This document shows positions 56,511-64,000 of a stretch of 64,000 nucleotides of DNA, one piece after another. The stretch is from Athripsodes cinereus (lineage: Eukaryota; Arthropoda; Insecta; Trichoptera; Leptoceridae): assembly GCA_947579605.1 (NCBI GenBank), contig OX388305.1, forward strand, positions 31,261,542 through 31,325,541. Direction: 5' to 3'. A model generated the notes under the pieces. It did not search any database and had not been told where the DNA came from. It saw only the letters and a list, made by a program, of their open reading frames with translations. The position numbers and the translations under genes were made by a program. Numbering within the stretch: the stretch's first letter is position 1; each line of letters opens with the position of its first letter.

Positions 56511-57165
56511 AGTCATAACAATAATTTCCATCATATTGTAATATCTGTGCAGATGACACATTGCCTCAATTATAATATTTCCGCATCAACTGATATCCAG
56601 TCTTCCTAAAATACTTGATCTAAGTTACTTGTGTTCCAAAAATAATATCAAAAAGCTGTTTCATCTTGTTCAAGAATCTTTCAAGGAGCTTCTTTCCGAG
56701 GATGGTCTCAACTATTGAATTTGAAAAGTATTGAGCCATCTCAAAGCTGAGTACAATATTGTAAGGAAAACTTGATGGTATGCCTTCACTGATTAAAATG
56801 CCTTCAGTGCCTTGCAGTCGCATGCGAAATTAGTTATTTTTAAAACCTCCAGTTGTAATGCAACTGGCCCAGTTCCAAAGACAAATGTCCAACACAAGCA
56901 AATAAAGTCCATTACACTTAATCACTGGTTAGATTTTTTTTTCTAAATATTGCAACTCTCACCCAAAAGCTGTATAATATGCATGAGGTATTATTAAGCC
57001 CACAACAGATAAGATTGGATTACTTCCATAAGTAGAAATAATAAAACAGTCAACTTACAACTTATAATTTAATTTACAGTATTATTTATATACTAGTGTG
57101 CTACATAATTGTAATGAAAAAAACAAATAACAAACAAAAATATTATCATGTTTCCAATAATTCAT
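56511..57165. other. Sequence downstream of HAX1
   Basis: No confident feature apart from a possible HAX1 poly(A) signal (attaaa on the minus strand, 57068-57073). Confidence 0.4.
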
Positions 57166-60100
57166 CTAAAATCCAAAGAAGTTTGACCAGAAGCCTCTCG
57201 GGAAAGGTATAGCGGGATTCCTCTCATCAAGATTATATTCTCTCAAAGCATTGCTTCCATCACCTTGAGTTATTGTGCTTGTCGTCTCCTCTGTTCCATC
57301 TCCATTTCTAACAGTTCTTATTGTTTCCACACTCTAAAATCAAAAACAATATAAAAAAAAACCACTTATATTTAGCACTTCAGCATTGACTTTATTAATT
57401 GCAAGCCAACTCTCGAGAGCTTCAGCTCTCAGCAGTTGGTCTTGGACGCCAACTCGCGATCAATATAATCACTTATATTTAGTACTTCAGCATTGACTTT
57501 ATTAATTGCAAGCCAACTCTCGAGAGCTTCAGCTCTCAGCAGTTGGTCTTGGACGCCAACTCGCGATCAATAAAATCACTTATATTTAGTACTTCAGCAT
57601 TGACTTTATTAATTGCAAGCCAACTCTCGAGAGCTTCAGCTCTCAGCAGTTGGTCTTGGACACCAACTCGCGATCAATAAAATCAAAATGGAAGTATTAA
57701 ATGTTTACTTTTACTAACTGAACATGAACCTCCACCAAGTACCGTCGATCAACAATATTAATATAAAAATCATTTATACAAACAAATTTATACTTACTCC
57801 ATCAGGACGTGTGACACTCCTAATAATAACCTGCTTGAAAAACATGTTACCGGAACCTGGAGATCTCATTCCTGGAGTATATTTATCCAAACGTGACTTT
57901 GATTCATCTACTTGTATTTTTTCTATATTTTCCAACAATGAATCCAAATTTTTAATTCTAAAAATTCATGTGAATTAATGATAGGTAAATGGCATACACA
58001 AAAAACTTCAAATTTAATATTGTACTAAAAATAGCATACTCATTTTTTCTGGAATTATTTACAGATTAATTTAAAGTTTAGTTTTTTATGAAGCAATTCT
58101 TTTCAATGCCCTAATATGATTTTTTTTCCAAGGACCAGATCATGAAATAAAAATATATTTTTGTATTTGATTATTATAAACTTCAATTTTGAATATTATT
58201 ATAAACTTACGGTATTTCTATTGTGTTTTTTTAGAAATGAGATTGTAAGTTAAATATTTTGAGAAGCCTTTTAAGTAGCAACAGAGAAAGATATAAGACT
58301 TAAAACGTAAATCATACATACTCATTGTCTAAATCAGTGTCCACTTTGTCAGGTACACAAGGCTTCGAATATCCTGGTTTAAGATATTCATCTCGTATAC
58401 TTCCCTCTTCTTTGTCCTTGATAGCTGGAAAGGAGAATCCTGGAGGCATTGCAGGAATGTTAGATGGCAATTGAAAGTCATTTTCCATCATGCTGCTAAA
58501 TAAACTCATCATTCTTTCCATTTGATGTTCCGCATATCTTGCCATTTCTAATGGATCTGTAAAGATACTGAAACTTTCTCCAGGGAAAATGTTTGTATTT
58601 TGCCTGCCGAAATTGCTGCAATAAGCAATAATAAAATGCTAAGTATTAAGAGGTATGAAGACTCAGATAATAATATATTACACAATATAATACAATAACT
58701 GATTGTGATGTTTCACCTACTGGTGGAGCTCATCATCTGTATCATCATCATCATCTACATTCCATATTGGATTTCGAAAGTCATCTCGAACCCCACCACT
58801 ACTGCTTCTGAAATAAATAAATAAAACAATTTTTCCACTGCCATTAATGACAACTAAATAATATATACATATTATGTTAATGATGAAATACTGTGAATGA
58901 ATTTATCAGTTTTTGAGGATGAGGACTTTCCTGTGTTCCTTGGACATTCAGTATTTTAAAAATGAGACAGAGGTATATCCATGTGACAAAACTGAGATGT
59001 ACCAACAAATCTTTAATAACACAGGTCTACAATGTAAAAATTGTTTCAATACTTTTTAGAGATTCGTATGTGTTCTGTTGCGTAGATTACTGGAAAAATA
59101 ATGAAAAAGTTCAATCACCCTCCATTTACCCACAAATCACATATCAAATTTTTACTTATTACTGCATAGTACTACCTACGTACTTTAAGTACTAAATCCA
59201 AAATAATAATTTTATATTACAATATTTAGTCAAATACGTTAACTTACTAATGTAATTAGTCTAAATTTTGGTTTGAACATAAAACAGTCTTTATTGTAAA
59301 AAAAAAAAACTTTACAGTACCATAGAAAAATCTGGTTCATACTAGATTTACCGCCATTCCACTTTTCCTCTCAGTATGGATGAAACCTCTCTGAACAGTT
59401 TCTTCGTTGAAGTGAAATTTAGTTTTGCGTTTAGAAATGGCTTCTAGAGGTTGTATCAACTCCCCTGATTGTTTTTGTAATATTTAAGGGACTGATACTG
59501 TCAAAAAGCACCAGAAAAACATTTCTGATTTTGTTAAAAAGATATTTATAACAACTACTACTTTCAATATTCCTTCAGCTATGCGACCTGTATGCATCTG
59601 TACCAATAGGACATTCAGTTCATTTAAAAGAATGTTATAAGAACCTTGAATTGGTCCATAACAAGATTAATTACTCTTATCATAAGTGGACCATTTGTGA
59701 GATCTGTAAGTGATCCCTATGTTACTAGACCTACAGAGTGGCTACACAAAGTTCCCCTGCTTTCTCTGTGAATGGGATAGCCGTGACCCTCAACAACATT
59801 ATGTTAAGAAAGAATGGCCAGTACGAAGAAATTTGGTTCCTGGAGATAAGAATGTTAAGAAGGAGAGTTTAGTGGATCCTAAAAAGATTTTACTTCCACC
59901 AGAGAAGGGATATTTGTTGGGCCTAATATTAGGAATCTTAAGAAGGATGAAACCTTAGAGTTGAAAATGGTAAGCCACGAAAGAAAGGCATGAAAGTCTT
60001 TTAACAAGTGGTAACTGGCTTTCAAGGAAATAAAAAAAGATCCGAACTATAGGAATATAGTTGCCGGTATGTTAAATAACTACAAACTGTTGGGCTGCAA

Positions 60101-60779
60101 CATGAGTATAAAAATGCATTTCCTTCATTCTCATCTGGACGATTTTCCAGAAAATTTTGGACCAGTAAGTGAAGAACAAGGAGAACGATTTCATCACGAT
60201 ATGAAAGAAATGAAACGCAGTTATATGAAGTACGTTGGAACGTTAACGTGATGACTGACTACTGTTGGATGTTAACAAGAGAAAATCCTCAACTCTACAA
60301 AAAGAAGTTTTGAAGGAAAAAGAAAACGTTACCACAAAGACTTGTAATTGTGTTTTAGTACAGCATTGACAACTTTTCTTCATCTTTTTTTATGATAAAC
60401 CTATGTTTAAAATGTTTTAATATCACTGTTAATACTGATGTAAAGAATGGCTTTTTTATGACTTTTCCTTACGTGATGGAAAAAAACCAATATCATTTCT
60501 AAAATCAGCACCAAAAACTACATAAAAATCAGTTATCAAAACTAAAACAATTTTCAAAAATATTTTTTTTGTAGACCTGTGTAATTAATACACAGCAGTT
60601 TTTGCTAATCCAACAGATACCTATTGGAAGAGTCGAGAGCGAGGATAACTCTTCAAGATGTTATAGTTTATGCAGTAAATATCACCAGTATCCCGCAAAA
60701 TAATACGATAATATTATAAATACCTTGGATCTTGGCGATTTAAGCCAAAAAAAGATCTAAATAAATCCGGAAAATTCAT
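57166..60779 (-). CDS. HAX1: HAX1-like protein, five exons
   Basis: Exons in order on the minus strand: 60779-60724, 58807-58721, 58615-58322, 57957-57798, 57333-57166. All phases join and give 254 residues, close to the length of human HAX1. The N-terminus MNFPDLFRSFFGLNRQDPR matches the family start (DLFRGFFGF). The acidic box NVDDDDDTDDE follows at about 36-46, then the helix ARYAEHQMERMMSLFSSMM. The C-terminus has the conserved block FFKQVIIRSVTRPDGSVETIRTVRNGDGTEETTSTITQ and ends PRGFWSNFFGF. Vertebrate HAX1 is a mitochondrial and cortical adaptor that binds proteases and restrains apoptosis; that role is known for relatives only. The assignment rests on both ends and the acidic box. Intron 1 carries a dead gene copy and intron 4 a tandem repeat. 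Confidence 0.88.
57363..57684. repeat. Tandem repeat, 3 x 107 bp, HAX1 intron 4
   Basis: Units start at 57363, 57470 and 57577 with cacttatattta. Each contains an internal hairpin, ccaactctcgagagc ... cagcagttgg. Very high identity between copies. Confidence 0.95.
59437..60320 (+). pseudogene. Dead copy of a dispersed arthropod gene family, antisense in HAX1 intron 1
   Basis: Frames read MASRGCINSPDCFCNI, stop, TDTVKKHQKNISDFVKKI. They then jump to NIPSAMRPV, LCDLYASVPIGHSVHLKE, LDLQSGYTKFPCFLCEWDSRD, HYVKKEWPVRRNLVPGDKNVKKESLVDPKKILLPP, LGCNMSIKMHFLHSHLDDFPENFGPVSEEQGERFHHDMKEM and TDYCWMLTRENPQLYKKK. I recognise this as an uncharacterised family found in many copies in arthropod genomes, probably TE-derived. 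An internal deletion follows residue 35 or so, and there are several frameshifts. Function unknown. Confidence 0.7.
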
Positions 60780-61440
60780 TGGCTTTCACTTATAATTTAA
60801 ACAGCTTTCAAACAATAATCCACATAACAATCTCAACTGGGAGCAAGCGATTATTATGTCTATGAAATTAATAACTTATTCTATAACTGGGGCCCAACAA
60901 ATAGAAATCAAGAAACGACAAGTCGACAACACAACACAAATTATTAGAAACTGCGCAAAATTACTGTACGCTGCGCAACAAACTCTATAAGCGAATAAGC
61001 GCAACAAAATTTATTATAATTATTCTCTATGGATTTCTGCATCTGACTGACTGACACATCACAACAATGATTCTAACGCGATGTTCACACTCTTAGGATG
61101 TTCACACGATTCCATATCGCTTCAAATCATGGAAGTAAAAATCTAACTCGAATGATCACTCAAGAAAACCTATACAATATTATGGTTAGTGCCATATTAA
61201 TAATATATTGCCATAATCGAGAAACATTCGAAGAAAATATATCAGAATAAGACATTTCCCCCTTTGCTCGGAATATGCTTCCTCGTGACAGTCGTGACCA
61301 CTCCAGTTATGTCACACTTCTATAAGCACAGAAAATAACGGTAGAATCTAATTGGATTTATATCTGGCTTGGGCGATTGTGACACAGCAAAAATAATACT
61401 GTGAAATAAAAGTTGAAAAAGGGTCAACTTTCAGACGATT
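60780..61440. other. Upstream region of HAX1
   Basis: Presumably contains the HAX1 promoter and 5' UTR (read leftwards). No other feature is evident. Confidence 0.4.
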
Positions 61441-61454
61441 CTATTTTAATTTCT

Positions 61455-61690
61455 GATGTAGAAATTGCCGTAACAATAGAGAACGATGGGGCTTCCTACA
61501 AGACGAATCCAGAGCATGTGACTGTGGTGCATCACAGACCATGCCACACTTGTTGGAGTGTCCATTTTGCCCTGTCACATGCACTATGGAGGATATTTTT
61601 GACGCATCTCCACCTTCTGTGCGTTTAGCACAGTACTGGAGATCAATTTGATTGGGTTTTTTTCTGGGTTTTGACACGATAAATAATAAT
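61455..61690 (+). pseudogene. Non-LTR element C-terminal stub
   Basis: Reads RWGFLQDESRACDCGASQTMPHLLECPF and then VRLAQYWRSI in one frame after small shifts. This is the same zinc-finger-like ending as at 35660-35830. Confidence 0.7.
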
Positions 61691-62185
61691 TTCAATTGAT
61701 TAAAATTCTTTGAAAACATTCTCAGGTAGTTTTAAAAGCTGGTGATCTTTTTTTATTAAGCAAGTTCTCATAGCAAGATATTTAACTTGTTTTAAAACAT
61801 AGGATTTGTTGCAGTTGCTAAAATGTTGATAATATTTAACAACATTTAAGGAACGTTAGCGAAGTAAAGCAATAATTTGGCGATATTCGATATTGTAGAA
61901 TTTTATGAACTCTATTTTTCTTATTCAGTTCGATCATTCAAATAAAATTAATACTTGGACCAATATCATTTGATTTTTAAAATACTATTTATTTATGTAC
62001 TTCAATATTTTTTGGAATTTTTTTTCAGAAATTTAGCTTTTTAGCAGATTTCATCACGCATCTAGCAGGATCTAAAATTTTAATTTGGCCACCCTGAGTT
62101 CTTTATATAGCCAGGAAGGACCCAGGCGATGATCGACTCGTCTGAACGAAGCATTACCTACTATTTTTTTCTTATGTCATGTAAA
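61691..62185. other. AT-rich sequence, nothing recognised
   Basis: No gene or repeat structure that I can support. Confidence 0.35.
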
Positions 62186-62189
62186 GACT

Positions 62190-62320
62190 AGGGTTGTAAC
62201 GGATGTCACTTTGCGGATACGAATGCGGATGCGGATCTGGGGTGGCACTGTTATGAGGATGCGGATTTTTAATTTATGAAAATGCGGATGCGGATACGGA
62301 TGCGGATGCGGATTTTGATG
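62190..62320. repeat. gcggat hexamer-rich repeat
   Basis: Starts with ctagggttgtaacggatg and contains about nine gcggat/gcggata units. Its opening is related to the reversed end of 2880-3095. Confidence 0.7.
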
Positions 62321-62357
62321 TTGATATATCTTTACCAAGATGAAAGAATGACAAAGA

Positions 62358-62430
62358 AGGCGCCCTTGAGATGGTCACGGATCATTAAACGGCGCCAAAT
62401 ACAAATTATCTTTATTATTATTATTAAAGA
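62358..62430 (+). repeat. Conserved LINE/SINE 3' tail type 1
   Basis: ggcgcccttgagatggtc, attaaacggcgccaaataca and an att repeat. The clearest copy of this tail in the window. Confidence 0.7.
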
Positions 62431-62433
62431 GGA

Positions 62434-62720
62434 TGTATTTGTCTGAAAGAGGAGGTGTGAGGAAGCGGGAACGTCTTAGAACCACGTGGCTTGAGCACGT
62501 GGATCAAATCCTAAAGGACAGGCACGTGTTGAATAAGAGAATTCATGTATGAGTAAGAGAAATCATCATGTATATATGAGAAACATATATGAGAAACTGG
62601 ATGAATGTGGAGGAAGCGAAAGAAGTTTGTAAGGATAGATCTAAATGGCGTTCCGTTCTCTCTGCCTACCCCTCCTGGGACACGGCTTAAAGGTATAGAT
62701 AGATAGATAGATATACCTAT
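62434..62720 (+). mobile_element. RTE-type LINE 3' terminus
   Basis: Reads RKRERLRTTWLEHVDQILKDRHVLNKR, then WMNVEEAKEVCKDRSKWRSVLSAYPSWDTA, and ends in a gata repeat (62695-62711). Relative of 3692-4365. Confidence 0.8.
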
Positions 62721-63244
62721 CTTTATTTTAAACATGAATAAATAATGAGTATTTTTTTAATACTTGATACTTGCTGTTTTTCTTCTAAAAATCTTGGGAA
62801 AGATAAAATTCGTTATTTTCTCTAATAGATATCTTTGACTAAAAAATACCTTTACTTACTCCATGAAAAAAAATATTTAAAGATAGGTATATCTGGGTGT
62901 TTTGATAGAAACCCAAATACCTACAACCAATTATTACGATATCCTTACTTACTTTTTCTATACTAAAAGTTACAATCATTTTTGTAAGGATTTGATTTCA
63001 TGATAAACTATAGCGCGTTAAAAAATGACCGCCGAAAAAAATTGGAAAAATAACACTTATTTGAAAGTCACAATATTATGAACAATGATCTGGCGAAATA
63101 TGAAAAATTCATTATTAGAATCTCATTAGTGACATACTAGGATCTTGGTAGTATAACGATAATAATGTTTTTTTTTAAGTTTGCATACAAATAGGTCTGG
63201 GTTTACGCTAAATTCAAAAAGCTAAAGATTTGAGTATTTTATTA
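62721..63244. other. AT-rich sequence, nothing recognised
   Basis: No supported feature. Confidence 0.35.
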
Positions 63245-64000
63245 TACTACTAACATACCACCACGACATATCCCACAAGTGGGGTAGCCAGCGGACTAAT
63301 TGCAAATTATAAACATGCAGATTGTCTTCTCTGTGATCCGTGACAATAAAAAATAAGATATTCAGAATGGGTGTCACACCTCGTCACTGAATAGTAGATC
63401 TTCTTGTCTTATCACACAACCGACTTTATCAGAAAAATTTGCAAAGAAGAGTGGGATAACTATTCTTTACTGAGTACTTCTAAGGTATTTATTTTAGTTT
63501 GAATCAGGTTTGCATCATGTTTACTTCAGGTATTATAAATCTATATTACTAATGACGTAAAATGGACATAATAAATAATTGATCATTTTATTTGGCCCGC
63601 TGGCTACACCAAATAAAAGTAGTAGTAATAGAATTTCCTATGTGCTATCAAAGGCATACAAGAGACTCTTACAGAAATAAGTGAGAGTAGGTAACGTAAT
63701 TCATTCCAATCATCATGGCATTTCCCATAAGTAGTAAAATCAGTGGACTTACCGCATGTAATACACATGCAGGTAGTCTTCTCCGTGCCAACAAAAGTTA
63801 GCAACATGAACTGAATTATTGAATTGAATTCTCATTATTGAATTGAAAATATTGAATGTTTTGTACGGGATTTTTTACGAATTTATTATTGAATTGAAAA
63901 TATTTAATGTTTTGTATGGGATTTTTTACGTCCTTTTACAGGACATGTAAAAACTTAGTCTTTGTCAGATACTCCCGAGCAAAATGTAATAATATTGGTA
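63245..64000. repeat. Relative of the core of the Mutator-like element, runs off the window
   Basis: 63250-63430 matches the reverse complement of 14270-14440 (shared cccacaagtgggg, agccagcrgactaa and agaatgggtg). 63590-63800 holds another inverted copy, and a ccttttacaggacatg block near 63933 recalls 14600. The ends lie partly outside the window. Confidence 0.6.

Noticed and set aside
63604..63807. Minus-strand frame with CMCITCGKS as a possible zinc-finger gene
   Set aside because: It lies in a repeat related to the core of the Mutator-like element; two cysteines are not enough, and other copies do not keep the frame.

Overview
The window is a piece of a nuclear arthropod genome, most likely an insect. 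Three genes have spliced exons with GT-AG introns, the DNA is AT-rich, and most of it consists of transposable-element (TE) families typical of insects: R1-, R4-, I-, RTE- and Jockey-type LINEs, mariner, piggyBac, hAT and Mutator-like elements, and a tRNA-derived SINE. I cannot name the species. I see no rRNA, no free-standing tRNA gene and no CRISPR array.

Four host genes can be supported. Lysyl-tRNA synthetase (25478-31759, +, eight exons, 581 aa) is complete. An OTUD6-type deubiquitinase (33429-34316, -) is a single exon. A NEDD4-family HECT E3 ligase of the Su(dx)/Itch type (37696-49303, +, nine coding exons, 856 aa) has a C2 domain, four WW domains and a HECT domain. A HAX1-like gene (57166-60779, -, five exons, 254 aa) is complete. 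All exon phases were checked by hand and are consistent. The four genes have unrelated housekeeping or regulatory roles (tRNA charging, deubiquitination, ubiquitin ligation and a mitochondrial/anti-apoptotic adaptor). I see no operon-like logic.

The left 25 kb is a transposon graveyard with one young resident. At 7080-11370 an I-clade LINE is split by a 2.24 kb hAT element, which itself carries two smaller hAT MITEs. Target-site duplications (TSDs) mark every layer, and the interrupted reading frames continue across them. A mariner copy follows. At 13604-15190 an RTE-like LINE is split by a Mutator-like element with 72-bp terminal inverted repeats (TIRs) and a 9-bp TSD. An R1-clade LINE with an intact 1065-codon ORF lies at 16072-19269 (-).

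A full-length I-clade LINE at 19798-25408, with both ORFs open and a perfect 14-bp TSD, sits about 55 bp upstream of the lysyl-tRNA synthetase start codon. It therefore separates that gene from its ancestral promoter.

The introns are rich in inserts. The synthetase gene carries a Jockey-type LINE, a dispersed repeat and a 5 x 47 bp tandem repeat. Su(dx) carries a piggyBac-like element with an R4/Dong LINE inside it, a SINE, two further MITE-like elements and a 903-bp hAT element. HAX1 carries a 3 x 107 bp tandem repeat and a dead copy of a dispersed arthropod gene family. The intergenic stretch 49.3-57.1 kb holds a perfect 64-bp-arm hairpin, a 3 x 140 bp tandem array with an insertion, and a dead hAT transposase. 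No new defence or metabolic system is evident. The most informative content is the layered TE history and the young LINE at the synthetase promoter.
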